Shown: in pieces, positions 47,745 to 55,924 of the stretch | Layout of the letters: each line of letters opens with the position of its first letter | How positions within the stretch are numbered: the first letter of the stretch is position 1 | Assembly: GCA_949155365.1 (NCBI GenBank) | Contig: CASCUT010000006.1 | Coordinates: forward strand, 1 to 64,000 | Source: an uncultured Clostridia bacterium | GTDB lineage: Bacteria; Bacillota; Clostridia; TANB77; CAG-508 | Direction of reading: 5' to 3' | Length of the DNA stretch: 64,000 nucleotides | Position numbers and translations under genes: made by a program | Notes under the pieces: model-generated | Database searches by the model: none | Seen by the model: the letters and a program-made list of their open reading frames with translations, nothing else | What the model was told of the DNA's origin: nothing

Positions 47745-47818
47745 ATGTCTCTTTGGGGACGTTTCCTAAAGGGGCATTAAAAATAATGTCACTTTAGGAA
47801 ACGTCCCCAAAGAGACAT
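47745..47818. repeat. Palindromic repeat R4 (GGGGACGTTTCC core)
   Basis: Perfect 27-base arms (47745-47771 and 47792-47818) containing TTTGGGGACGTTTCCTAAAG. It ends only a few bases ahead of the sufC ribosome site. It shares TGGGGACGTTTCC with R5 and R7. Confidence 0.87.
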
Positions 47819-47832
47819 TGGAAGGAGAAAAA

Positions 47833-48543
47833 ATGTTAGAACTAAAAGATATATGTTTTACAAGAGATAACAAGAAAATATTAGATCATATAAATGTAAC
47901 CATTGATACCGATAAATTTGTAGTAATTACTGGACCAAATGGTTCTGGCAAGTCTACTTTGGCTAAAATTATTATGGGAATTGAAAACCCAGATGAGGGA
48001 AAGATTTTATTGGAAGGAAAGGATATTACGAATTTAAGTATTGATGAAAGAGCAAAACTTGGAATAGGGTTTGCGTTTCAACAACCAGTTAGGTTTAAAG
48101 GAATTACTGTGTTTGATTTGCTTAAATTGTCTGCACAAAAAGAAATGAATAAGGCCGAAGCATGTAATATTTTATCAAAGGTCGGGTTATGTGCGAAGGA
48201 ATATGTAGATAGAGAGGTCAACAGTTCTTTATCTGGTGGAGAATTGAAAAGAATTGAAATTGCAACTGTTGCTGTTCGTAATTCTAAATTGACGATTTTT
48301 GATGAACCAGAGGCAGGAATTGATTTATGGAGTTTTCAAAGTTTAATAAAAATATTTGAAGAGATGCGAAAAATAGTAAAGGGAACGACGCTTATTATTT
48401 CACATCAAGAAAGAATTTTAAATATTGCAGATGAATTGATTTTAATGAAAGAGGGACAGATTGAAAAAATAGGTAAAAAAGAAGAATTATTGGGACAAGT
48501 TTTAGAGAAACCTCTATGTTGTAAATTGGGAGGAGAAGCTTAA
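47833..48543 (+). CDS. sufC: SufC-like ABC ATPase for Fe-S cluster assembly
   Basis: A cytosolic ABC ATPase of 236 residues. Walker A is GPNGSGKST, the signature is LSGGELKRIEIA and Walker B is LTIFDEPEAGIDLW, the SufC variant of the usual D-loop region. It powers the SufB scaffold in iron-sulphur cluster building. The next gene, its partner, starts at its stop codon (TAATG). Only SufC and one SufB/D are present, the compact form seen in many anaerobes. Confidence 0.92.
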   Translation: MLELKDICFTRDNKKILDHINVTIDTDKFVVITGPNGSGKSTLAKIIMGIENPDEGKILLEGKDITNLSIDERAKLGIGFAFQQPVRFKGITVFDLLKLSAQKEMNKAEACNILSKVGLCAKEYVDREVNSSLSGGELKRIEIATVAVRNSKLTIFDEPEAGIDLWSFQSLIKIFEEMRKIVKGTTLIISHQERILNIADELILMKEGQIEKIGKKEELLGQVLEKPLCCKLGGEA

Positions 48544-49463
48544 TGGATAAAATAGATAAAGAGTTATTAAAAGAAATTGCAGGATTAGAAGGCGATACTT
48601 TTGAAAGTGCCTACAATATTCGTAAAAATGGAAAGGGAATGGAAAGAAAAGTAACGGAAAATATTAATATTGTTACAAAACAAGACGTTTCTGGAATTGA
48701 TATTTATGTAAAAGAAAATACGAAATTTGAATTTGTTCATATTCCTGTTATTATTACAGAAAGTGGACTAAATGATGTTGTATATAATGATTTTTATATA
48801 GGAAAAAATGCAAATGTAGTTATTATTGCAGGTTGTGGGATACACAATGACCATCACAAAGATTCTCAGCATGATGGAATTCATCGTTTCTTTTTAGAAG
48901 AAGGAGCAAAGGTAAAATACATAGAAAAGCATTATGGAGAAGGAAGGGGAACAGGAAAAAGAATTCTAAACCCAGTAACGGAAGTTCATTTAAAAAAAGA
49001 CGCTACTTTAGAGATGGAATCTGTCCAAATAAAAGGAGTAGATTCTACGATAAGAACGACAAAAGCAATCTTAGAAGAAGATACGAATTTTGTAGTAACA
49101 GAAAAAATTATGACCCATGGTTTGCAAAAAGCAAAAACGACATTTGAAGTAGAGCTTAAGGGAGAAAATGCAAGTACCAAAGTAACTTCAAGATCAGTTG
49201 CAACAGAAAATTCAGTGCAAGAATTTGCTTCAAAAGTAATTGGGAATACAAAATGTTTTGGTCATGTAGAATGTGACGCCATTATTAAAGATAAAGCAAG
49301 AGTTATTGCTATTCCAGAAATTATAGCCAATGATGTAGAAGCTAATTTAATTCATGAGGCATTTATTGGTAAAATTGCAGGAGAACAATTAAAGAAATTA
49401 ATGACCTTAGGGCTAACCGAGAAAGAAGCAGAAGAGGCTATTATTAATGGTTTTTTGAAATAA
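48543..49463 (+). CDS. sufB: SufB/SufD-family Fe-S assembly protein
   Basis: A protein of 306 residues, shorter than the usual SufB (about 465), as in the two-gene SufBC systems of clostridia and methanogens. The beta-helix core is evident (ATLEMESVQIKG, TTKAILEEDTNFVVTEKI, KARVIAIPEIIANDVEANLIHEA) and it ends with LMTLGLTEKEAEEAIINGFL, the typical SufB/D tail. It forms a scaffold with SufC. Translational coupling with sufC is clear. Confidence 0.9.
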   Translation: MDKIDKELLKEIAGLEGDTFESAYNIRKNGKGMERKVTENINIVTKQDVSGIDIYVKENTKFEFVHIPVIITESGLNDVVYNDFYIGKNANVVIIAGCGIHNDHHKDSQHDGIHRFFLEEGAKVKYIEKHYGEGRGTGKRILNPVTEVHLKKDATLEMESVQIKGVDSTIRTTKAILEEDTNFVVTEKIMTHGLQKAKTTFEVELKGENASTKVTSRSVATENSVQEFASKVIGNTKCFGHVECDAIIKDKARVIAIPEIIANDVEANLIHEAFIGKIAGEQLKKLMTLGLTEKEAEEAIINGFLK

Positions 49464-49496
49464 TTAGATAGTAAATGAAAAATAGGTAAAAGTAAG

Positions 49497-49527
49497 ACCA
49501 ACCCCAATAGAAATAGGGTTGGTTTTA
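49497..49527. terminator. Bidirectional terminator after sufB
   Basis: ACCAACCC pairs with GGGTTGGT, T-rich on both strands. It separates sufB from the convergent nrnA. Confidence 0.75.
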
Positions 49528-49539
49528 AATTGAATAATA

Positions 49540-50523
49540 TTAATACGCTATAATAGCCTTAGAAAGTAATTCAAACACCTCTTCATACGGCATAAAAACA
49601 GTGCAACCGGCGGAGTAACTGTGGCCTCCACCTTTACGGAATTTGCCTTCTTTCACAAGAGTAGAACAAATTTCGTTTAAATCAACAGAGTTATCTAAAC
49701 TACGCAAAGAACCTCTAAATTCACCTTTTTCATTTTCAATTAAGAGAATCAAAAAAGTGAAAGGAACCGAGTCCTGTAGTTGTTTAACGATTGCCTTATG
49801 GTTTACCAAGTTTAAATTTTTTTCTGAAGCTAATAAGTCTTTTTGCAATAAGTAGGTGCAAAAAATAGAGTTATTAGAATCAGTAGAATAATATCCTCTT
49901 TCTAAAGTAAGTTTAAAAAGTTCCTGTGTTCTAGTACTTAAGGAACGAAGCTTAGAAGATAGACCATCCATATCAATACCAAAACTCCTAAGTTCAGAAG
50001 CAATTTTTTGGCAGTGACTGGTAACATTTAAGGTAAAATCAGAGGTATCTGAGATAAGGCCGATAGCAATACAAGTAAGAAAGTTCTTGTTTCTACAAGT
50101 AAAAGTATCATATAAGATACAGGTACAAGAGGAAGCAAGAGTATCGATAAGATTGGTATCACCATACAAAGAAATTGTTTCATGGTGATCAATACAAATA
50201 ACCTGTTTGCCATAGGCTAAAAATTCAGATCCTTGAACAAAGGAAAGACCTGGGCAGTCAAGAACTAAGACTACGTCGTATTCGTTTTTGGTAGGAGCCT
50301 TTTTCAAATATTCCATTCCAGGAACAAAAGAAAAATCAGATAAAAACTCTGGAATGATGACATCAATATTCTGTTTTTCTTTTCCCATATAGAGCAAGTA
50401 CCAAAACATAGCAAAAGAGCTAGAAATAGCATCTCCGTCAGGCCTTTGGTGAGAAAGAATAGCAAAAGTATTAGCTTCTTCTAAGATAGGGAAAATAGAG
50501 TTAGTGTTCGTCATTGATAGCAC
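49540..50523 (-). CDS. nrnA: DHH-family phosphoesterase (NrnA-like)
   Basis: A protein of 327 residues. The DHH motifs are LSHQRPDGDAISSSFA, LVLDCPG, CIDHHETIS and a DHHA1 C-terminal domain with GGGHSYSAGC. NrnA breaks down short RNAs (nanoRNA) and 3'-phosphoadenosine 5'-phosphate, and related enzymes degrade cyclic-di-nucleotide products. It overlaps the upstream gene by 23 bases, so the two are cotranscribed. Confidence 0.9.
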   Translation of the reverse strand: MLSMTNTNSIFPILEEANTFAILSHQRPDGDAISSSFAMFWYLLYMGKEKQNIDVIIPEFLSDFSFVPGMEYLKKAPTKNEYDVVLVLDCPGLSFVQGSEFLAYGKQVICIDHHETISLYGDTNLIDTLASSCTCILYDTFTCRNKNFLTCIAIGLISDTSDFTLNVTSHCQKIASELRSFGIDMDGLSSKLRSLSTRTQELFKLTLERGYYSTDSNNSIFCTYLLQKDLLASEKNLNLVNHKAIVKQLQDSVPFTFLILLIENEKGEFRGSLRSLDNSVDLNEICSTLVKEGKFRKGGGHSYSAGCTVFMPYEEVFELLSKAIIAY

Positions 50524-51184
50524 CTCCTATGTTAGGGATTTCTTCGTTAATGAATTTATCTGCGAAAGAAGAAATCGCAGACCAAAGCCTTTCATAATCT
50601 AGAATTTCACCAGTGTAACTAAGATTTTCAGAAAGATAACCATTCAGTTCCTCTCGCCATGTTTTTTCACGTCTTTTGTCAAACACTGGTAAACCGGTCA
50701 GAGGAAGGTGGTCTGGTATTAGATTGAGAGTTTCTTGACTAATATGTCCATCGAATAGCATAAGATGGTTAATTTGGGTATATCCTGCATATAAAATACC
50801 TCCATCAGATGCTTTGGCAAAAAAGCGTTCAGCGGGCCAAGATAGACCATTTCTTGGATTAATTACTTGCATGGTATTGGCATCCCAAATAAACTCGGGA
50901 ATAAGATAACTTTCAAAAAAATGATAATCCAAGTAGAGATGACAAAACATGCCTAACTTAATAGAATGATTTGCATCATAAAGCTCTTTTCTTACTGCTT
51001 TCATATCAGGAACTACAAATCCATTTACAGAAGCAGGAACCCGGTAATGAGAAGCTTTTTTGTTTTCTGGTACCACTAAATCAGGAATTAAATTTCCAGA
51101 AAAAAACTCGACCTTATTTACTTTGTTTTTAAGATGCCGATAAACTTCTTCGGCAAATGCTAAGTGATAAATAATACCTGGCAT
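50501..51184 (-). CDS. Zinc-dependent phospholipase C-like protein, function unknown
   Basis: A protein of 227 residues with histidines and acids spaced as in the zinc-dependent phospholipase C/S1-P1 fold: PGIIYHLAFAEEVYRHL, FFSGNLIPDLV, SHYRVP and GMFCHLYLDYHF. The similarity is to a broad family annotated as zinc-dependent PLC-like and not to a characterised toxin; no signal peptide is present, so it acts inside the cell. It is first in an operon with nrnA. Confidence 0.6.
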   Translation of the reverse strand: MPGIIYHLAFAEEVYRHLKNKVNKVEFFSGNLIPDLVVPENKKASHYRVPASVNGFVVPDMKAVRKELYDANHSIKLGMFCHLYLDYHFFESYLIPEFIWDANTMQVINPRNGLSWPAERFFAKASDGGILYAGYTQINHLMLFDGHISQETLNLIPDHLPLTGLPVFDKRREKTWREELNGYLSENLSYTGEILDYERLWSAISSFADKFINEEIPNIGGAINDEH

Positions 51185-51372
51185 AGTTCTCCTCCTTTAA
51201 CATTAATTAATGATAAATAGTAATAGAACAAAATTGTTATGAAGAGATTATACATAAACCTTCAAATTATGTCAATATCTCTTGAAAAATTTAAAAATAT
51301 ATATTATACTTAGGAAGTAACTTGGTATTATATTTTTATTAGACTCAATGAAAATAATAGGAGGAAAAAGAG

Positions 51373-51879
51373 ATGGCAAATGGAATATTTGCGGGAAGTT
51401 TTGACCCATTTACAGTAGGACATCTATACATTGTTCAAGTAGCAAGTGAATTATTTGAAAAACTGATTATCTGCATTGCAACAAATCCGTATAAGAAAGA
51501 AAGAGCCTTTGAAAAAGAGGGAATGAAACAGGCAATTGAAGAAGCCTTAAAGGCAGAGAATATTACTAATTGTGAAGTTATTTGCTATGAAGGAGAAATC
51601 ATAGATTTAGCAAAAGAAGTAAATGCCAAATATGTCGTAAGAGGAATGCGAAGTGAGGGAGATTTTGTATATGAACAAAAACTGGCAGGGGAATACTACA
51701 AAGGAGGCTTAGAGACGATTTATGCTTCTTCTGGTAGTTATGTAAAAACAATCGATTTAAGTCAAGTTAGTTCTAGCTTAGTTCGAGATAAAATACAAAA
51801 AAATGAGCCTATTAGCCAGTATGTTCCTAAAGCAGTAGAGGAATTCATCTTAAGACAAAGAAAGATAAAAAGAAAGTAA
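51373..51879 (+). CDS. coaD: Phosphopantetheine adenylyltransferase
   Basis: A protein of 168 residues. The nucleotidyltransferase motif is AGSFDPFTVGH (T-x-G-H) and the late motif is SSLVRDKI, as in CoaD. It makes dephospho-CoA from phosphopantetheine and ATP, the step before CoaE. Length is normal. A single gene with GGAGG and a strong terminator. Confidence 0.95.
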   Translation: MANGIFAGSFDPFTVGHLYIVQVASELFEKLIICIATNPYKKERAFEKEGMKQAIEEALKAENITNCEVICYEGEIIDLAKEVNAKYVVRGMRSEGDFVYEQKLAGEYYKGGLETIYASSGSYVKTIDLSQVSSSLVRDKIQKNEPISQYVPKAVEEFILRQRKIKRK

Positions 51880-51883
51880 AAAA

Positions 51884-51922
51884 CAAAAAGTACAGCCAAA
51901 ACAAAGGTTGTACTTTTGTTTT
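51884..51922 (+). terminator. coaD terminator
   Basis: AAAAGTACAGCC pairs with GGTTGTACTTTT (one G-T pair), loop nine. Confidence 0.75.
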
Positions 51923-51993
51923 GAAGAAAAATGGAACTAGTAACAAAACGATTCTACCAAGATACAAAAATTTCAGAATTAAGTTAGTAGGGC

Positions 51994-52033
51994 ATTTCAT
52001 AAAATATCACAATGATCCAATATTTTATGAAAT
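51994..52033. repeat. Inverted repeat upstream of the nucleoside cluster
   Basis: ATTTCATAAAATAT and ATATTTTATGAAAT are perfect 14-base arms around 12 bases, with no T run after either arm. It lies 25 bases before the cluster's -35 box, so an operator or activator site is more likely than a terminator. Confidence 0.5.
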
Positions 52034-52058
52034 AACATAGAAATACAGCCCAAAGAGG

Positions 52059-52087
52059 TTGACAAATTATGTAAAATAATATAAAAT
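52059..52087 (+). promoter_or_regulatory. Promoter of the nucleoside-type cluster
   Basis: Consensus TTGACA, a 17-base spacer and TAAAAT, ahead of the SDR gene. It probably drives all four genes, which are separated by at most about 60 bases. Confidence 0.72.
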
Positions 52088-52146
52088 AACACAGATTTAA
52101 GTAGTAGTTTTTTTATTGAATTCAATAAAAAGAAAGGAGAGCTAGA

Positions 52147-52842
52147 ATGAAAAAAGTAGCAGTTATTACAGGGTGCAACAGAGGGGTAGGAGAAGGGATT
52201 AAAAAACGGTTATTAAAAGCAGGCTATCATGTATATGGACTTAATCGAACCACTACAGAGAACCTAAAAGAAGCAGAAGCTTATCAGGAATATCAATGTG
52301 ATGTTTCCAATCCGAAGCAGGTAGAAGAAGCATGCAAAAACATCCCTGAGAAAATTGACTTATTAGTGTTAAATGCAGGAATTCGAAAATTTGGTAAAAT
52401 TTCAGAGTTAACCGTAGAAGACTTTTCGTATTCGATTGATGTGAACTTAAAAGGTCCTTTCTATGTATTGACTTTTTTATTAGAGCGGGTAAAACTTGCT
52501 AAAGGCACGATTATTTTTATCGGTTCTCATGCTGGGCGTTATCCTTTTGGATTAGGTTCTGCCTATTGTAGTAGCAAAAGAGCAGTAGAGGCACTATCCG
52601 AATGCTTGATGGAAGAGGTAAGAAGAGAAGGCGTAAAAGTCATTCACTTATCCTTAGGTGCTATTAAAAATCGAGAACATGGCTATGAAGAAGAATGGAA
52701 AATCAAACCAGAAGAAATTGGGGAAAGTATTTTAAAGTTAGTAGACATGCCAGACAATTTATTGTTTAGTGATATTAATCTAAGACCACAATCACCCAAA
52801 ATGCTTCCCATGGAAGGCATTGAATTAATGCAGTACAAATAG
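52147..52842 (+). CDS. Short-chain dehydrogenase/reductase (PenB-like candidate)
   Basis: NAD(P)-dependent oxidoreductase of 231 residues. The cofactor motif is ITGCNRGVGEG (a variant of T-G-x3-G-x-G) and the catalytic pair is in SAYCSSKRAVEAL (Y-x3-K), with Ser in FIGSHAG. The family alone does not give the substrate. The company does: a HisG-like domain and a PurC-like enzyme follow in the same operon, as penA and penC accompany the SDR penB in pentostatin biosynthesis, where the reductase makes the 8R-hydroxyl of the diazepine ring. Assignment to that step is inference. Confidence 0.75.
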   Translation: MKKVAVITGCNRGVGEGIKKRLLKAGYHVYGLNRTTTENLKEAEAYQEYQCDVSNPKQVEEACKNIPEKIDLLVLNAGIRKFGKISELTVEDFSYSIDVNLKGPFYVLTFLLERVKLAKGTIIFIGSHAGRYPFGLGSAYCSSKRAVEALSECLMEEVRREGVKVIHLSLGAIKNREHGYEEEWKIKPEEIGESILKLVDMPDNLLFSDINLRPQSPKMLPMEGIELMQYK

Positions 52843-52852
52843 GAGGAGAGAC

Positions 52853-55066
52853 ATGAAGAAAATAGAATGCAATGCAAGTACCGTCATTGAAAAAAAGGAT
52901 TGCTTTATTGAAAGAATTCAGCAAGAAGAGGAAGTTTTGGTAAAGACTATCAATGCTTTTGGAGCTAAGTTTGAAGACCTTTCACAGTTAGAACATCTAA
53001 TGAGTATGAAAAATCCGCCACATCACCATCCGTTAACAGGACCAATTTATGTCGAAGGAGCAAAGCCAGGAGATTTCTTAAAAGTACACATTGAAGAAAT
53101 CAAATTAAAAGAAATGGCACAAATGCTTTCGAAATCGGCAGGAATTGCTCCATTAAGCAAAGCGAAAGATTTTGATTTTAGTAGTCGCTATCCAGTCATT
53201 GCAGAGGTAATCGATGAGGAAAGAAACCTTCGGTATTTCAAAAATCAGTTAAACTTAAAAGCAAGTCCTTGTATTGGAATGATTGCAACGATGCCAAAAG
53301 AAGGTGTTATAAAGACAGGACATATGGGAGAAACGGGAGGTAATTTTGATAATCCATTTCTTACCGAAGGAGTCGATATCTATTTACCAGTAGAAGTAGA
53401 AGGTGCAGGCTTATACTTAGGAGATGTTCATGCCAAACAGGCTTATGGGGAATTAAGTGGAATTGCATTAGAGGCTAGTAGCGAAATAAAGTTAAAAGTT
53501 AGCATCGTAAAGCCTTGGATTCCCTTTGAAAAACCTCCTATTCTTATCATGGGTAAGGAGCCTCTTACGAAACAGAACTCTCTTGCTATCATTGGAATAG
53601 GGAAAAACTTCAAAAATGGAGATGAAGCCGTACGAGATGCGTTCTTTAAGAGCATAGAAGTTGTAAAAAGGCTGAAACCAACCATGTCAGAAAGAATGAT
53701 ACGTTCGTTGTTATCCTTAATTGGTAATTCTATGGCAGGGCAGGCATATTCTAATACTTCAGAATCAACAAGCCAAATTTTGTTAACAGAAGAAGGGCTA
53801 AGGTCTATTTATTACACAGAAAACCCATCCATTTTGCAAGATTTAGAAATGTGTTTGTTTCAGGAAGTAGGGAGTAGTACGAAAACTAAAACGTTAATTA
53901 CCATAGGAGCGGTTAAGGGAAGACTTCAAAAAGTACTTCATCAATATTTAGTTTCCTTGGGAATTGACATTCCTAAGATTAATTCAAGGCAATTGGTTTA
54001 TGATATCGAAACAGAAAAATATGTGTTAAGGATTCATCTATTGAAATGGAAAGATATTACAAAGAATTACAACAAATTCGATTTGGTTATCTATGGAGCA
54101 GATAAATGGCTGGAAAATTCAAACAAAGCGTTTATTGCCTTGAAACATTTTGAGCAAAAAGATTGCCGAATGAGCATTTTAGTACCAGAAGAAAAAAGGG
54201 ACTATCCCATTTCCTATTTCTTAGAAAGAAACATAGCAACTACTTATCCTAATGTATTAAAGCAACATTATGCTATTCGAGATAGCCACATTGTAGAAAT
54301 GGAAGGAAGCGTAGAAGCAAGCATTAAGCTTGGTTGGGCAGATTCTATCTTTGATGTGGTAGAAACAGGAGAAACAGCAAAAGTAAATGGCTTAGTAGAA
54401 CACACCGAAGTAGTAAAATTTGGAGCAGTGTTAGCAACTGCTAGAATTGATAAATTACCATTATTTATCAATTTAGGGATAATCGAGGAAATTCCAGAAA
54501 AAAGATGTATTGCCTTTGATGGAATTGATGGTTCTGGAAAATCTACTTTAGCTAAAAAACTAATACAAAGTGGTTGCTTCAAAAATTCACCAGTCGTATT
54601 AGTAGAGCCATTTTCAGGAAAAGTAGGACGAGATGCCTTTGCACTTTGGAAAGATGCGAAATACCTTTTATGGGCTGAAATTGTAGGAAAACAGCATTGG
54701 TCAGCAAGAAATGTAGTAAATACTGTGTATGACCGTTCCATTCTTACTGCATTAGTAGATAACTTAGAAGAAGGAGGAAAAGAACAAGCACTCAAAGTAA
54801 TAAAGGCTTGGAAACCACTTCCAGACCTATTATTCTACTGTAAATTGGATGCTAAAATTGCATTTGAAAGAAATCAGGCAAGAAAGGAACACGATGAATT
54901 CGAAGAATGGGAGTCATTAAAGCATTATGAAGAGAAGTATGAAGAAGCGGTAAACTTTTTAACAGAAAACAGTCATGTTCAAGTAATTACGATTGATGCA
55001 AGCAAATCGACACAAGAAAACATCGAAAGAATAAAGGAGGTCTTAACACTTGAAAAATTTATCTAA
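52853..55066 (+). CDS. Trifunctional fusion: acetamidase/formamidase-like, HisG-like, thymidylate kinase-like
   Basis: A cytoplasmic protein of 737 residues in three parts. Residues 1-230 are acetamidase/formamidase-like (GPIYVEGAKPGDFLKV, TGHMGETGGNFDN, LYLGDVHAKQAYGE). Residues 230-330 are a helical linker of unclear origin. Residues 347-535 match ATP phosphoribosyltransferase (HisG): GAVKGRLQK, DLVIYGADKWLE, ATTYPNVLKQHY, VEMEGSVEASIKLGWADSIF then DVVETGETAKVNGL. Residues 550-735 are a P-loop nucleotide kinase (AFDGIDGSGKSTLAKK at 553, YDRSIL near 626). No his operon is nearby. A HisG-kinase union is known in fungal Cns3 (cordycepin/pentostatin). Function is inferred. Confidence 0.82.
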   Translation: MKKIECNASTVIEKKDCFIERIQQEEEVLVKTINAFGAKFEDLSQLEHLMSMKNPPHHHPLTGPIYVEGAKPGDFLKVHIEEIKLKEMAQMLSKSAGIAPLSKAKDFDFSSRYPVIAEVIDEERNLRYFKNQLNLKASPCIGMIATMPKEGVIKTGHMGETGGNFDNPFLTEGVDIYLPVEVEGAGLYLGDVHAKQAYGELSGIALEASSEIKLKVSIVKPWIPFEKPPILIMGKEPLTKQNSLAIIGIGKNFKNGDEAVRDAFFKSIEVVKRLKPTMSERMIRSLLSLIGNSMAGQAYSNTSESTSQILLTEEGLRSIYYTENPSILQDLEMCLFQEVGSSTKTKTLITIGAVKGRLQKVLHQYLVSLGIDIPKINSRQLVYDIETEKYVLRIHLLKWKDITKNYNKFDLVIYGADKWLENSNKAFIALKHFEQKDCRMSILVPEEKRDYPISYFLERNIATTYPNVLKQHYAIRDSHIVEMEGSVEASIKLGWADSIFDVVETGETAKVNGLVEHTEVVKFGAVLATARIDKLPLFINLGIIEEIPEKRCIAFDGIDGSGKSTLAKKLIQSGCFKNSPVVLVEPFSGKVGRDAFALWKDAKYLLWAEIVGKQHWSARNVVNTVYDRSILTALVDNLEEGGKEQALKVIKAWKPLPDLLFYCKLDAKIAFERNQARKEHDEFEEWESLKHYEEKYEEAVNFLTENSHVQVITIDASKSTQENIERIKEVLTLEKFI

Positions 55067-55865
55067 AACCTACCAATACTTAAAAAATGTTGATTTTTCA
55101 AAGTTAGAAATCATTGCAGATGGGAAATCAAAAACCATTTATGCCTTAGATGAAAACCTTGCGATTATGTTTTATAAACCGCATTTAAGAAGTGTTACCA
55201 ACCAAAGGGAAGGAATCATTGAAGGAACCGATATTTACCGGATGTATGCCACGATGTTTTTCTTAAACTTAATGGAAGAAAACGGAATTCCTACCGAAAG
55301 AGTCGAAAACAAGATTTTAGACATTAATGGGAGAATGGGAATTCTAATTAAACGGTGTAAACCAGTTCCAATCGAATGGATTCGAAGGTATTATGCAGCA
55401 GGTTCGATTGTCAAACTCTTTCCAATCTTTGTGAAAGAAGGCGATCAATTTGACCCACCTTTAAACAAATACGACGCTAAGATTGATGTAAGTTTGACTG
55501 GTGGAATTGATGACCCAACAATGAACGAAAGCTATATTACAGGTCTTCATCTTTTAAGCAAAGAGCAGTTTGATGAAGCAGATAAAATGCTTTCTCGTAT
55601 TGGAGATATCTTAAATGAGGTATATACCAAAGCAGGAATTAAGTTAGTAGATGTAAAAATGGAATTTGGCATCTTAGATGGAAAAATGATTTTAATTGAT
55701 GAACTGAGTCAAGACTGCATGAGAGCAAATGATATGGTAACAGGAGAAACCCTTACCAAAGACGCTTATCGACAGTGGAAATCACCAGAGGAAGTTTTAG
55801 CAACTTATGAGAAGTTTTTAAACCGGATGTGCCCAGATTATCGAAATCTGGTAGTAACCATATAA
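55050..55865 (+). CDS. SAICAR synthetase (PurC)-like enzyme (PenC-like candidate)
   Basis: A protein of 271 residues, a little longer than housekeeping PurC. It shows KLEIIADGKSKTIYAL (nucleotide-binding strand), VENKILDINGRMGILIKRCK, EWIRRYYAAGSIVK, LTGGIDDPTMNESYI and KLVDVKMEFGILDGKMILIDEL, all in PurC order. PurC ligates aspartate to CAIR. No other purine genes except a PurA-like one lie near, and the neighbours suggest a secondary role like PenC in pentostatin biosynthesis. The start is TTG with AAAGGAGG; it overlaps the preceding gene by 17 bases. Confidence 0.85.
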   Translation: MKNLSKTYQYLKNVDFSKLEIIADGKSKTIYALDENLAIMFYKPHLRSVTNQREGIIEGTDIYRMYATMFFLNLMEENGIPTERVENKILDINGRMGILIKRCKPVPIEWIRRYYAAGSIVKLFPIFVKEGDQFDPPLNKYDAKIDVSLTGGIDDPTMNESYITGLHLLSKEQFDEADKMLSRIGDILNEVYTKAGIKLVDVKMEFGILDGKMILIDELSQDCMRANDMVTGETLTKDAYRQWKSPEEVLATYEKFLNRMCPDYRNLVVTI

Positions 55866-55885
55866 CAATAAACAAGAGCAAAATG

Positions 55886-55906
55886 CGGGTATCGAAAAGA
55901 TACCCG
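55886..55906 (+). promoter_or_regulatory. Intercistronic hairpin
   Basis: CGGGTATC pairs with GATACCCG across five bases between the PurC-like and PurA-like genes, with no T run. It probably adjusts relative expression or RNA stability. Confidence 0.5.
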
Positions 55907-55924
55907 TATAGAAAGGAAGGCAAG

